From the NCBI GenBank assembly GCA_035559535.1, contig DATMBG010000017.1, positions 92,375 through 156,374 of the forward strand: 64,000 nt of DNA. The letters are read 5' to 3'. Both the position numbers and the translations under genes were made by a program. Origin of the DNA: Candidatus Limnocylindrales bacterium. Its GTDB lineage: Bacteria; Moduliflexota; Moduliflexia; Moduliflexales; JAUQPW01. The notes under the pieces are model-generated. The model worked only from the letters and a program-made list of their open reading frames with translations, had not been told where the DNA came from and searched no databases. Shown in pieces: positions 9,382 to 17,454 of this stretch (its first letter is position 1; the number at the start of each line of letters is the position of its first letter).

Positions 9382-9794
9382 AATCTGATATAATTAATTT
9401 AACTCAATTTTTGATTAGGAACAACCCTTCTTTTTATAGGAAACCTTAAGCCAACCGGGGTTAGTTTAAAACCTATGGAGGGGGAATCGCTTTACCGTTT
9501 TTAATGAATAAAAAGGTATCCAAATCTGAAATTGACTATGGATGAATAAAGGCGGAGGGACCCAAGGGGAAAATTTTAAGCGTTCAAGTGGGAAATTAAG
9601 GCAAATTCCCTCGAATTGAGAGGTTCGACTTTACAGGATATTCTCTTCGAGAAAAAAGGCTGAAGGCACTTTAAGCGCCTGCCTTAAAACAACGGGTACT
9701 TCCTGTTTACAGTTCATGGTGAAACTTTCCTCCTTCTATAGACCACGAAACAGGTTTTTAGACTCGGAAAAAATAAGCCTGGAGATTCCTCTTT
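9382..9794. other. Intergenic region, nothing identified
   Basis: Apart from AT-rich sequence upstream of fur (likely its promoter) I see no gene, repeat or hairpin that stands out. Confidence 0.4.
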
Positions 9795-10034
9795 TTAGCA
9801 GATCCGGCATCTCCATGCCTTGAAGGTTTCTGGATTCCTCTTTTCGGTCCTCTTTCGCCCTTCTTTCCGAATCTGTAAGAGGGTATATCCATCCGATAGC
9901 AGGGCCGTAGAATCTTCTATGTTGACCGGATTGAAACCCATTTGGGTTATATAAAAGTTTATCCAATAATTTAAATCCTTCACGTAAAGTTCCACACGAT
10001 GATTATTAGCCATAGGTTGTTTATTCAAACCCAT
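9795..10034 (-). pseudogene. VOC/glyoxalase-fold N-terminal module, probably truncated
   Basis: The reading frame begins MGLNKQPMANNHRVELYVKDLN, and HRVELYVKDLNYWINFY followed by MGFNP, TALLSDG and YTLLQIR reads like the first beta-alpha-beta-beta-beta module of a vicinal oxygen chelate protein. After about residue 57 the protein becomes a basic, low-complexity tail and ends at 79 residues, so the second module needed for a normal VOC protein (about 120 residues) is missing. The overlapping frame 9736-9966 does not supply an obvious second module. Either a gene remnant or a single-module small protein; no convincing ribosome site. Confidence 0.4.
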
Positions 10035-10191
10035 CCTGGGTCTTCTTCTGACGATATTGGTTTAAGAGAAGCAGAAAACATCCACTTACCAATTGGTAAG
10101 GGTTAAATAACGTTTCTTCTGAGAATATCCTCAGGGCTTTCTTAAGGGCTGAGTTTTTGCCTATAAGAACTCCATCCCTCATGGGGTTCAA

Positions 10192-10443
10192 TTATTTAGA
10201 GCCCTCTGGGACGGTTGTAATTGCCTTCGGAACCGGCAGTTCTTTTCCTGTAACTGCCTCTGGAGAAATCTTAGGTTTAGATTTCAAGAAGCTTTCCATT
10301 TCCCGCTGAACATATTTACCCGTCACCAACCCAGAGTCCGCCACACTGTTCTGCCTAAAAGCTGGAGCCCGGATCAAAATCATACTTCCAACTATAGCCA
10401 TGGCAATTAGACAAATATTTATCAAAATATCTTTCATTTTCAT
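10192..10443 (-). CDS. Small exported or membrane-anchored protein, related motif to next gene
   Basis: 83 residues, unrecognised family. A lysine-containing start and a hydrophobic stretch (ILINICLIAMAIVGSMILI) form an anchor or signal peptide; the remaining 55 residues are polar and proline-containing. The segment REMESFLKSKPK resembles the twice-repeated PEMGSFLKPKP-like motif of the 148-residue protein encoded 154 bp upstream, so the two are probably paralogous fragments of one family. ATG has a CAGGAG ribosome site at good spacing. It probably belongs to the sigma-54-driven unit starting near 11148. Function unknown. Confidence 0.65.
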   Translation of the reverse strand: MKMKDILINICLIAMAIVGSMILIRAPAFRQNSVADSGLVTGKYVQREMESFLKSKPKISPEAVTGKELPVPKAITTVPEGSK

Positions 10444-10596
10444 AAGCTTTCTCCTGACCGGTGAAAGTCGGAAAGAGGGCGGGGATCTCCTGAATTTCTT
10501 TTTAAAATTTCCCTCTTTTCGATCTCACCTTTAGGATATAGGGTTTGGTAACGGTATGATATAGCCGTCGGTATAAGGACCTACTTCTTCGACTCT

Positions 10597-11043
10597 TTAA
10601 CGGGTATTCAGCCAGGGCCATTTATCTGCCCCATCCTGAAAGTAAGTTGGACCCTTGGGGTTGTTTGGAACCTGATAGATCACTTGAGGCAGAGAAAATT
10701 CTTTGGTCTCTATGGTTTCGGGTGGAGTGACGGGTTTAGGTTTCAAGAAGCTTCCCATTTCCGGAACCTGTTCGCCTCCCTTTTCGCCTATTCCCAAGAA
10801 CCGATCCCCTGTCATATTGGGATTTTCTCCCCTGGGGGATTGATAGATTGTACTCGGAGAAGGGGAAGGAGTTGTCGGCTTTGGTTTCAGGAAGCTTCCA
10901 AATTCCGTTACCACCTGTCCTCCCTTCTCCCCGACTCCCATAAACCGATCATCCTGTCCAAAAGCTAGGGAAGTGGTCAGGGTAATACCCACGGCCAGGA
11001 GGATTATCAGGATACTCTTTTGAAATAAGAGATGTGTTTTCAT
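10597..11043 (-). CDS. Small secreted protein with two copies of a 28-residue repeat
   Basis: 148 residues from ATG 11043, which has an ideal AAGGAG site (a longer frame opening at 11076 is ignored). Signal peptide: FQKSILIILLAVGITLTTS then AFGQ. The mature part holds two near-identical units, DRFMGVGEKGGQVVTEFGSF and DRFLGIGEKGGEQVPEMGSF, each followed by LKPKP, separated by a Ser/Pro linker; the C-terminus is Pro/Asn-rich. No known domain is recognised. An exact sigma-54 promoter lies 114 bp upstream of the start codon, and the gene just upstream encodes a sigma-54 activator, so expression is likely signal-induced. Probably a periplasmic or surface protein of unknown role. Confidence 0.75.
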   Translation of the reverse strand: MKTHLLFQKSILIILLAVGITLTTSLAFGQDDRFMGVGEKGGQVVTEFGSFLKPKPTTPSPSPSTIYQSPRGENPNMTGDRFLGIGEKGGEQVPEMGSFLKPKPVTPPETIETKEFSLPQVIYQVPNNPKGPTYFQDGADKWPWLNTR

Positions 11044-11156
11044 GATGATCTCCTTTTGAAGAAGTAAAAGAAGCAAGTTTTTTTAAGACGACCCGGCGTT
11101 CTCCGGGTTTACTTGCCTCGGTTATAGATGCTATCGATTTGCTTACTTTTAATAAG

Positions 11157-11172
11157 AGCAATCCCCGTGCCA
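11157..11172 (-). promoter_or_regulatory. Sigma-54 (-24/-12) promoter of the small secreted protein gene
   Basis: Read on the minus strand the site is TGGCACG-GGGA-TTGCT, an exact match to the RpoN consensus TGGCACG-N4-TTGCW with correct spacing. Transcription would start near 11146, giving a leader of about 100 bases before the AAGGAG site and ATG at 11043. It lies between the sigma-54 activator gene and the small secreted protein gene, in the orientation of the latter. Confidence 0.85.
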
Positions 11173-11246
11173 GGGCTGCAAAAAATCATCCTTTATAAGT
11201 ATCTGTTTTTTAAAAGCTTATAAGATCCCTGGAAAAATCCTTTTTC

Positions 11247-11271
11247 TTTTGTCTCTCTTTTAGAGACAAAA
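11247..11271. promoter_or_regulatory. Candidate activator binding site 1 (inverted repeat)
   Basis: TTTTGTCTCT and AGAGACAAAA form an exact 10-bp inverted repeat with a 5-base spacer, about 75-100 bp upstream of the sigma-54 promoter, the usual place for an enhancer bound by the Fis-type HTH of a sigma-54 activator. A hairpin/terminator role for the activator mRNA is possible as well. Confidence 0.6.
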
Positions 11272-11337
11272 ATTCAAAAGATTCTTTTAAGTATTTAAAT
11301 TAAGCGAGCTTAAATAAGTAAAATTTTTTTACCATTA

Positions 11338-11354
11338 GTCTCTTTCTTAAAGAC
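11338..11354. promoter_or_regulatory. Candidate activator binding site 2
   Basis: GTCTCT-N5-AAAGAC repeats the architecture of the 11247-11271 site (GTCTCT-N5-AGAGAC) with one mismatch. The two centres are 87 bp apart, roughly eight helical turns, as expected for paired upstream activating sequences. Confidence 0.5.
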
Positions 11355-11409
11355 AGCGAAGAGAAAGGAAACAAGGGCGGGGAGAATCGAAAAAGGTATA
11401 AAATAAGGT

Positions 11410-12930
11410 TTACTTGAATTGATTTAAATCCAGCCCATTCCTCGAAAGGAGCTTATAAAGGAAGGTTCGGTTAACCCCGGCCTTTTGGGAGGCTTCCGCG
11501 ATATTCCCCCGGGTTGATTGCAACAGGCGCCGCAAAAAGCTTTTTTCAATATCCCTCACAGCCAGTTGTCTGGCAGCTTCTTTGACCTCTTTGAGTTCTC
11601 TGTAGTTCTCTGGAATGGCCGGGTAGGGTCGCTTCAAAAAGCGCTGAGGTTGTTGAAGTTCCGGAGGAAGATCTTTTAACTTGATGGTTTCTCCTTTGGC
11701 TAAAACGATGGCCCTTTTAATAATGTTTTCCAATTCTCGAATATTCCCGGGATAATCGTATTCCAACAAGCGCTCTTGAGCGGCAGGTTCTATCTCCTGA
11801 ATCCGTCTGCGAAACTCCTTATTAAATTTCTTCATGAAGAAATTAATCAGTAACGGAATATCTCCTCGCCGCCCTCGCAAAGGAGGAAGTTCCAGTGTAA
11901 CCACATTAAGTCGGTAATAAAGGTCCTCACGGAAGGTCCCTTCCGCAATCATCCGTTTCAAATCTTTATGGGTTGCGGCTACAACACGCACATCGACGGT
12001 CAACAATTGGTTACTTCCTACCCTTTGGATTTCTCCAAATTGGAGGGCCCGAAGGAGCTTGGTCTGAAGGTTCAGGCTCATATCCCCGATTTCATCCAGG
12101 AACAGTGTTCCATGGTTAGCCGCCTCGAACTTTCCGATTCGGGTATAGGTAGCTCCTGTGAAGGATCCCCGTTCATGTCCAAAAAGCTCAGACTCCAGTA
12201 AGCTTTCAGGGATGGCCCCACAATTGACCGTAATAAAAGGATACTCGGATCGGGAACTACTATAATGAATGGCCCGGGCTATAAGCTCTTTTCCGGTTCC
12301 ACTTTCTCCATAAACAATAACCGGAACAGATGTTGGGGCAACCTGTTCGACCAGGTTCAGGATATTAACCAGCTTTTCATCGGTTCCTACGATACTGTTA
12401 AAAATCGAGCTTTCTTTAAGCTGCTGCCTGAGATAAATATTCTCTTCCGCCAATCGTTCTTTAATAGCCTTTATCTGATTGTAGACCTTTAAAAGTTCCA
12501 GGTGCTGCCGCTCAAAAATCTCTACGTTTCGGCGCAGTCGAAGACTTAAAAGCTTGAATATAGCCAGCATCAAAGGCGGATCATGGGCCAGAATTTCGTG
12601 GAAAGTATCGCAGGGTATTTGGAGAAGGAGGGTATCTTCCAGAGTTTGGGCCGATGCAGACCGCAATCCTCTATCCACAACGGCAATTTCACCGAGTACA
12701 TCTCCACGCTCCCCAATCATCAACTCGGCATCGTGATGGTAAACCCGAACTTTACCTCGAAAAATCACATAGACGGCATCCCCGGGACTATTCTCCTCAA
12801 ATACGGAGGTCTGCTCAGGAATAAAAACTTCCTTAGCGGCCAGGGCCAATCGGAGAGACTCTTCTTCTTTTAAAGCGGTAAAGAGATCAATACCCTGTAA
12901 AAATTCTTTTTTCTCTTGAAGAGATAACAT
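11410..12930 (-). CDS. Sigma-54-dependent transcriptional activator with cNMP-binding-type sensor domain
   Basis: 506 residues. Residues 10-135 form a cyclic-nucleotide-binding (CRP-like) domain (VFEENSPGDAVYVIFRGKV, GDVLGEIAVVDRG); 136-180 is a coiled coil; 185-420 the AAA+ sigma-54 interaction domain with Walker A GESGTGKE (208-215), Walker B TLFLDEIGD and the sigma-54 contact loop GSFTGA (255-260), a tolerated variant of GAFTGA; the C-terminus is a Fis-type HTH (GNIAEASQKAGVNRTFLYKL). There is no receiver domain, so a small ligand sensed by the N-terminal domain, rather than phosphorylation, should switch it on. Its obvious target is the exact sigma-54 promoter 238 bp beyond its stop codon. 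Confidence 0.92.
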   Translation of the reverse strand: MLSLQEKKEFLQGIDLFTALKEEESLRLALAAKEVFIPEQTSVFEENSPGDAVYVIFRGKVRVYHHDAELMIGERGDVLGEIAVVDRGLRSASAQTLEDTLLLQIPCDTFHEILAHDPPLMLAIFKLLSLRLRRNVEIFERQHLELLKVYNQIKAIKERLAEENIYLRQQLKESSIFNSIVGTDEKLVNILNLVEQVAPTSVPVIVYGESGTGKELIARAIHYSSSRSEYPFITVNCGAIPESLLESELFGHERGSFTGATYTRIGKFEAANHGTLFLDEIGDMSLNLQTKLLRALQFGEIQRVGSNQLLTVDVRVVAATHKDLKRMIAEGTFREDLYYRLNVVTLELPPLRGRRGDIPLLINFFMKKFNKEFRRRIQEIEPAAQERLLEYDYPGNIRELENIIKRAIVLAKGETIKLKDLPPELQQPQRFLKRPYPAIPENYRELKEVKEAARQLAVRDIEKSFLRRLLQSTRGNIAEASQKAGVNRTFLYKLLSRNGLDLNQFK

Positions 12931-13020
12931 ATAATGTTTTATTAACAGAAGTTTTGTTCATCGTCAAGGAAAATCCTTAACAATCCCTGAAAACCTTTAC
13001 CCATTTATTTACCTCCTTCT

Positions 13021-13845
13021 ATGCGGATTTCCAGGCCATTTTCAAGTCTTTTTCTTCCCCACCGTTACCCGGGTCCGCTTTTAAAAGGACGGTTTATCCG
13101 GCGACCTCATCGTTTTGCCGCCCAGGTCCAATTGGACCGGGTGGATCTCCTATCCCGGGCCGGGGAGTTAGGTCTTAATCCTTCTCTTTTAACCGGGCTG
13201 ACCCAGGAACCTGTCGTAACCCATGTACCCGACCCCGGACGACTTCTGGAATTACTTCAACCCGGCGTAGAAGTTTATGTAAGCCTGGCCGCCTTAACCT
13301 CTTCGAAGGAATCCTTACGAAACCGGAAAACCTTCTCTACACTTCTTCTGGTCCGGTCTTCAGATCCCCCTTATCCTCTGGTTTCTCTGGATACTCCCTC
13401 TGCTAATCGCCTCGCCGAGGCCATTTTGAGACACTCCCGGTTCTCCCCTATAGGAACCTCCTGGCAGTTCAAGCGAGAATACAAAATCGGAGAAAGTCGG
13501 CTGGATTTTTACCTTCATCAAGATAAGCATGAGTTATTTTTGGAAGTTAAATCGGTCTCCCTGGTAAAAAATCAAATCGCCCTGTTTCCAGATGCTCCTA
13601 CTTTGCGCGGAGTCCGGCACCTTCATGAATTAATCGACCTCAGGCGACAGGGAAAACAGGCAGCGGTTTTATTTGTAGCCCAGAGAGACGATCTCCTCTG
13701 CATTCGCCCCAATCGGGATACCGATCCCCGATTTGCCACCGTATTGAAAGAGGCTTATCAACAAGGGGTCCAGCTTTTCGGGGTCAAATTTAAAGTCTCT
13801 TTAGAGGGTTACTTCTATCAAGGGCCTGTTCCCGTTGAAATTTAA
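13021..13845 (+). CDS. sfsA: SfsA family protein (sugar fermentation stimulation protein homolog)
   Basis: 274 residues. The SfsA core is clear: GPLLKGRFIRRPHRFAAQV, HVPDPGRLLELL, REYKIGESRLDFYL, FLEVKSVSL and ALFPDAPTLRGVRHLHEL. The family has an OB-fold plus a PD-(D/E)xK nuclease-like fold; the EVKSVSL segment carries the nuclease-like acidic and lysine residues. E. coli SfsA was described as a DNA-binding regulator of maltose genes, but its biochemical role is uncertain. Divergent from the sigma-54 activator with a 90-bp gap. The first 20 residues are extra relative to the usual start and lack a ribosome site, so the true start may be slightly internal. Confidence 0.85.
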   Translation: MRISRPFSSLFLPHRYPGPLLKGRFIRRPHRFAAQVQLDRVDLLSRAGELGLNPSLLTGLTQEPVVTHVPDPGRLLELLQPGVEVYVSLAALTSSKESLRNRKTFSTLLLVRSSDPPYPLVSLDTPSANRLAEAILRHSRFSPIGTSWQFKREYKIGESRLDFYLHQDKHELFLEVKSVSLVKNQIALFPDAPTLRGVRHLHELIDLRRQGKQAAVLFVAQRDDLLCIRPNRDTDPRFATVLKEAYQQGVQLFGVKFKVSLEGYFYQGPVPVEI

Positions 13846-13849
13846 AGGG

Positions 13850-13878
13850 TTGACACCGGCCAGATAACACGCTAAATT
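13850..13878 (+). promoter_or_regulatory. Sigma-70-type promoter of the dtnK-like gene, giving a near-leaderless mRNA
   Basis: TTGACA at 13850-13855, exactly 17 bases, then TAAATT at 13873-13878. A start about 6-7 bases downstream would fall 3-5 bases before the ATG at 13889, and no Shine-Dalgarno sequence is present, so the transcript may be leaderless or nearly so. Confidence 0.55.
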
Positions 13879-13888
13879 AGAGTCCAAC

Positions 13889-15316
13889 ATGGACTTACAA
13901 TTAAACCCTGAAAAAACCTTTGCCATCGTTGCCGATGATCTCACCGGGGCCAATGATACAGGAATTCAGTTTTTGAAGAAAGGACTCAAAACCTTAGTGA
14001 TTCTTGATCTGGAAATAGAGCCCGGGTTGATCAACGATATTCAGGTGGTGGTGTTGAATACCGATAGCCGTTTCCTGGCCCCCGAGCAGGCGTATGCCCA
14101 AACCAGGGCCATGGGTCTTGTTTTGAAAAATTTAAAGATTTCCCGAGTATATAAAAAAATAGACTCTACGCTACGGGGTCATATCGGAACCGAGATCGAC
14201 GCCCTCATGGAGATTTTAAACTTTAAAGTCTGTTTTCTGACCCCGGCTTTTCCGGTTTATGGGCGAACGGTTCAAAATGGAAGTCTCTATCTTGATGGAG
14301 TTCCCATCCATAAAACGGCGATAGCTTCAGATCCTACCTTTTATATGAAAAACGCCTTTATTCCGGATTTGCTGGTCCGACAGACCCGACGGAAGGTAGA
14401 GGTAATTCCTTTAGAAACCCTTCGCCAGGGGAAAGAGACTTTACTCCCAAACGTTCATCGGCTTATCCAGGACGGTACCGAGATTTTTGTCCTGGACGCT
14501 TTAGTCCAGGATGACCTGAAAATCGCAGCTCAGACCATCGCCAGGCTCTCCATGCCCGTTTTAATTTGCGGTTCCGCAGGATTGGCTGCCGAGATTCCGG
14601 AAGCATTTCATCTGGAGGGAACAGCGGGGAAGGAAAAAAAGAACGGAAGAAGGAAAGACGAGGAAAAAGAAAGAAGCTTTTTCCTCCCTTTCTCCGATTC
14701 TCCCCCTCGATTTTCTGTAGTGGGAATTTGTGGAAGTCTGAGCCCGGTGACCCGGGAACAGGTAGAGTATGCCGCAAGAAATTTGCAAATACCGGTTTTA
14801 GAAGCTTTATCAGATAAAATGGTGGATGAGCAAGAAAAGACAGGGGAGATTCAAAGGCTCGTTACCCGGGCCCTTTCCTACCTTATCCAGGGTAAAGATA
14901 TTTTAGTAACCACCGACAACTCCCGAAAAGAACTTCCGTCGGAGGTTTTTTTAAGGCATAGCCGTCAGGTAGCTCAGGCTTTAGGAGATCTGGCGGTGGA
15001 GCTACTTAACTCCACCCGCTGTAAAGTCCAGGAGATGGGACAAATTTCGGGTTTATTCTTAACCGGAGGAGATATTGCCTTGAGTGTGTGTCAGCATTTG
15101 GGAGCCAGGGGTATTTATCTGGTGGAGGAGGTATTACCGGGAATTCCCTCCGGCCGTTTAATCGGAGGAGATTCTGCAGGGTTAAACATTATTACGAAAG
15201 CAGGCGCTTTTGGTCATCCAGAAGCCATAGCCCGATGCATCGAATATTTAAAAACCAGGCATCAGGATACCGGCTTCAGAGGTCAGAAGGAAAATCTTCC
15301 GAATTCTGATTCCTGA
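13889..15316 (+). CDS. dtnK: Four-carbon acid sugar kinase (D-threonate/D-erythronate kinase type, DUF1537)
   Basis: 475 residues. N-terminal substrate domain with AIVADDLTGANDTGIQF, KKIDSTLRGHIGTEIDAL and LTPAFPVYGRT; C-terminal nucleotide domain with GICGSLSPVTREQ, FLTGGDIALSVCQHLGA and GGDSAGLNIITKAGAFG. This family phosphorylates D-threonate, D-erythronate or related acids at C4. The next gene encodes the PdxA2-type dehydrogenase that oxidises and decarboxylates the product to dihydroxyacetone phosphate, supporting this role. Residues about 246-275 are a charged Lys/Glu/Arg insertion between the domains, encoded by a purine-rich tract with an exact 9-bp hairpin at 14660-14686. The last 18 residues overlap a palindrome reaching the next start codon. 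Confidence 0.87.
   Translation: MDLQLNPEKTFAIVADDLTGANDTGIQFLKKGLKTLVILDLEIEPGLINDIQVVVLNTDSRFLAPEQAYAQTRAMGLVLKNLKISRVYKKIDSTLRGHIGTEIDALMEILNFKVCFLTPAFPVYGRTVQNGSLYLDGVPIHKTAIASDPTFYMKNAFIPDLLVRQTRRKVEVIPLETLRQGKETLLPNVHRLIQDGTEIFVLDALVQDDLKIAAQTIARLSMPVLICGSAGLAAEIPEAFHLEGTAGKEKKNGRRKDEEKERSFFLPFSDSPPRFSVVGICGSLSPVTREQVEYAARNLQIPVLEALSDKMVDEQEKTGEIQRLVTRALSYLIQGKDILVTTDNSRKELPSEVFLRHSRQVAQALGDLAVELLNSTRCKVQEMGQISGLFLTGGDIALSVCQHLGARGIYLVEEVLPGIPSGRLIGGDSAGLNIITKAGAFGHPEAIARCIEYLKTRHQDTGFRGQKENLPNSDS
14625..14710. repeat. Purine-rich tract with hairpin inside the dtnK-like gene
   Basis: A run of A/G is followed by GAGGAAAAA (14660-14668) and its exact complement TTTTTCCTC (14678-14686), then a C/T-rich run. 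It encodes a charged in-frame linker between the kinase domains that the family does not need, so it may be an inserted repeat. Confidence 0.45.
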
Positions 15317-15329
15317 ATCCTGGATCCTG
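15261..15329. repeat. Imperfect palindrome, family D, spanning dtnK end and the gap to pdxA2
   Basis: Left arm pieces ATCAGGATAC and AGGTCAGAAGG face CTTCCGAATTCTGA and ATCCTGGATCCTG. It covers the last codons of the dtnK-like gene and the 22-bp gap, ending about 10 bases before the next ATG, which has no ribosome site. The AGGAGTCAG-type units recur at 57869-57922. Confidence 0.5.
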
Positions 15330-15338
15330 TTTTCTATC

Positions 15339-16370
15339 ATGTCAGAGAAACCAATTATCGGAATAACCATCGGAGACGTAGCAGGGGTCGGGCCCGAAGT
15401 GACGGCTAAAGTCCTTGCCCACAAGCAGGTTTATGAGATCTGTAAGCCCCTGGTTATCGGAGATGGTAAGATCATGAAAAAGGCCTGTGAAGTCACCGGG
15501 GTTCCGTTAACCATTCATTCCCTTCAACAACCGTCCGAAGCAAAGTTTGAGTATGGAACCATGGATGTCCTGGATCTGGATAATATAGATATGAGCCGAT
15601 TCGAGTACGGAAAAGTGAGTGCCATGGCAGGTAAAGCAGCCGGAGATTACATTATAAAAGCCGTCGATCTGGCTTTAGCCAGGCAAATAGATGCCATAGT
15701 GACCTGTCCCATCAATAAAGAAGCCTTGCAAGCTGGGGGATATAAATACGATGGGCATACCGAGTTTCTGGCCGATTTGACCCATACCAAAAATTATGCC
15801 ATGCTCCTGGTTAACGGTACTTTCCGGGTAGCCCATGTGTCCACCCATTGCTCCCTTCGAGAAGCCTGCGATCGGGTTAAAAAACCCAGGGTTTTAACGG
15901 TTATCCGATTACTCCACAATACCCTCCGGCAGCTTAAAATTGAATCTCCTAGAATTGGGGTTGCCGGGCTTAATCCCCATGCCGGGGAACATGGTTTATT
16001 CGGAGATGAAGAAATAAAGGAGATTACCCCGGCCATTGAGGAAGCGAGAAAAGAAGGTATTCAGGTGGTAGGTCCCCTTCCCCCGGATACCATCTTTACC
16101 CATTTACGGGGAAGGGTCTTTGATGGGGTGGTAGCCATGTACCACGATCAGGGACATATCCCCTCCAAAGTCCTGGGATTTGTCGTGGATCCGGAGACCG
16201 GAGAATGGATCGATATGAAAGGGGTAAATGTAACCATTGGACTTCCCATCATCCGGGTTTCAGTGGAACATGGAACGGCTTATGATAAGGCCGGAAAGGG
16301 AATCGCAAACCCCAATAGTTTACGGGAAGCCATCCAGGTTGCCGTCGAACTGGCAGGAGGGACGAGGTAG
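15339..16370 (+). CDS. pdxA2: PdxA2-type D-threonate/D-erythronate 4-phosphate dehydrogenase
   Basis: 343 residues of the PdxA family (PF04166): GITIGDVAGVGPEVTAKVL, TCPINKEAL, metal-binding histidines in YDGHTEFLADL, LNPHAGEHGLFGDEE and MYHDQGHIPSKVLGF, and IIRVSVEHGTAYDKAGKG. The form MYHDQGHIPSK and the short insertion DPETGEWIDMK separate it from true biosynthetic PdxA and fit the PdxA2/DtnP branch, which makes dihydroxyacetone phosphate and CO2 from the 4-phosphorylated acid. It sits 22 bp after the cognate kinase gene. The start codon abuts a palindrome and has no ribosome site, so translation may be coupled to the kinase. Use in pyridoxal phosphate synthesis is a less likely alternative. 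Confidence 0.85.
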   Translation: MSEKPIIGITIGDVAGVGPEVTAKVLAHKQVYEICKPLVIGDGKIMKKACEVTGVPLTIHSLQQPSEAKFEYGTMDVLDLDNIDMSRFEYGKVSAMAGKAAGDYIIKAVDLALARQIDAIVTCPINKEALQAGGYKYDGHTEFLADLTHTKNYAMLLVNGTFRVAHVSTHCSLREACDRVKKPRVLTVIRLLHNTLRQLKIESPRIGVAGLNPHAGEHGLFGDEEIKEITPAIEEARKEGIQVVGPLPPDTIFTHLRGRVFDGVVAMYHDQGHIPSKVLGFVVDPETGEWIDMKGVNVTIGLPIIRVSVEHGTAYDKAGKGIANPNSLREAIQVAVELAGGTR

Positions 16371-16468
16371 AAAATACCTTTAATTTAATTTGATCCGAAT
16401 AGAAAACGAAATAAAAAGAATCTGATTACAAATAAAACCAAAACTTCAAGGTATACAAAGGGGAAAGT

Positions 16469-17443
16469 ATGAATGACTCTGGCCCTTTCAAGGTTTTGTA
16501 TTTTAGTGTTACAAATCCCGAGTTGTATGAAGTCATCCGATCTCTGGCTCCAAAGGGATTTGAAGTAATAACTCTGGACCGGGGAGATGAACCCGAACGA
16601 TTAGAGAAACTCCAGGAAGCAGATTTTATTCTGGTAGCCGATTCGGCGATAACCAGGGTCCATATCCAGGCAGCCCCCCGTTTAAAGATGATTCAACATC
16701 AAGGGGTAGGCTATGAAAAAATTGATTTAGCCGCAGCGGCGGAAGCAGGGGTCGTGGTAGGAATAACTCCGGAGGGGACAACCATACCGGTTGCCGAGCA
16801 TACCATTCTCCTGATTCTGGCTCTTTATAGAAGGCTTCCCACAGCCCATCAATCCTTGTTGGAGGGAAAATGGCTCCAATGGGGATTACGGATGCAGTCC
16901 TTTGATTTGTACGGTAAGACCTTAGGGATTGTAGGAATGGGGCGGATCGGTCGGGCTGTTGCTTTCCGTGCAAAAAATTTTGGCGTGAATATCCTTTACT
17001 ACGATAAATACCTTCGATTAAACGCCGAGGAAGAGCGAGAGTTACAGGCCCGGTTTTGTTCCTTTGAAGAACTCCTATCGACTTCGGACATTGTGTCCCT
17101 TCATGTCCTCCTGAGTGAGGAAACCCATCACCTGATGGGACGGGATCAACTTAAATTGATGAAGAAATCGGCCGTGCTCATCAACACCTGTCGAGGTCAG
17201 GTGGTGGATGAATCCGCCCTTTATGAAGCCTTAAAAAACAGGTCTATTGCCGGAGCAGCACTGGATGTTTTCTATCAAGAACCCCCGGATCCCCAGAATC
17301 CCCTGTTCAAGCTCGATAACGTCGTTCTCACCCCCCACATCGCAGCTGGAACCCTCGATGGGTTTAAAACCAAAATCCAGGCGGCCTTTGCCAACATGGT
17401 TCGATTTGTGGAAGGGAAACCTATTTTAAACCGGGTTAAGTAG
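16469..17443 (+). CDS. D-isomer-specific 2-hydroxyacid dehydrogenase
   Basis: 324 residues. Catalytic-domain motif QHQGVGYEKIDLAAA, NAD-binding GIVGMGRIGRAV, then the catalytic Arg in NTCRGQVVDESAL, Glu in YQEPPDPQNPL and His in LTPHIAAGT, all intact. The family includes phosphoglycerate, glyoxylate/hydroxypyruvate and D-lactate dehydrogenases; the length (no ACT domain) fits a glyoxylate/hydroxypyruvate reductase-like enzyme rather than SerA. It is third in the four-carbon acid sugar gene set, 98 bp after pdxA2, and may reduce or oxidise a related 2-keto or 2-hydroxy acid. A GGGGAAAG ribosome site precedes the ATG. Confidence 0.87.
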   Translation: MNDSGPFKVLYFSVTNPELYEVIRSLAPKGFEVITLDRGDEPERLEKLQEADFILVADSAITRVHIQAAPRLKMIQHQGVGYEKIDLAAAAEAGVVVGITPEGTTIPVAEHTILLILALYRRLPTAHQSLLEGKWLQWGLRMQSFDLYGKTLGIVGMGRIGRAVAFRAKNFGVNILYYDKYLRLNAEEERELQARFCSFEELLSTSDIVSLHVLLSEETHHLMGRDQLKLMKKSAVLINTCRGQVVDESALYEALKNRSIAGAALDVFYQEPPDPQNPLFKLDNVVLTPHIAAGTLDGFKTKIQAAFANMVRFVEGKPILNRVK

Positions 17444-17454
17444 AAAAAATAAAA

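Noticed and set aside
9385-9420. Fur box upstream of fur
   Set aside because: The AT-rich stretch does not match the Fur consensus well enough to support a site.
9736-9966. 76-codon minus-strand frame overlapping the VOC-like fragment
   Set aside because: No second VOC module or other domain is visible; likely a shadow.
14463-14817. Overlapping frames on both strands in the dtnK-like gene
   Set aside because: Antisense or out-of-frame shadows of a purine/pyrimidine-rich tract inside a well-supported gene.
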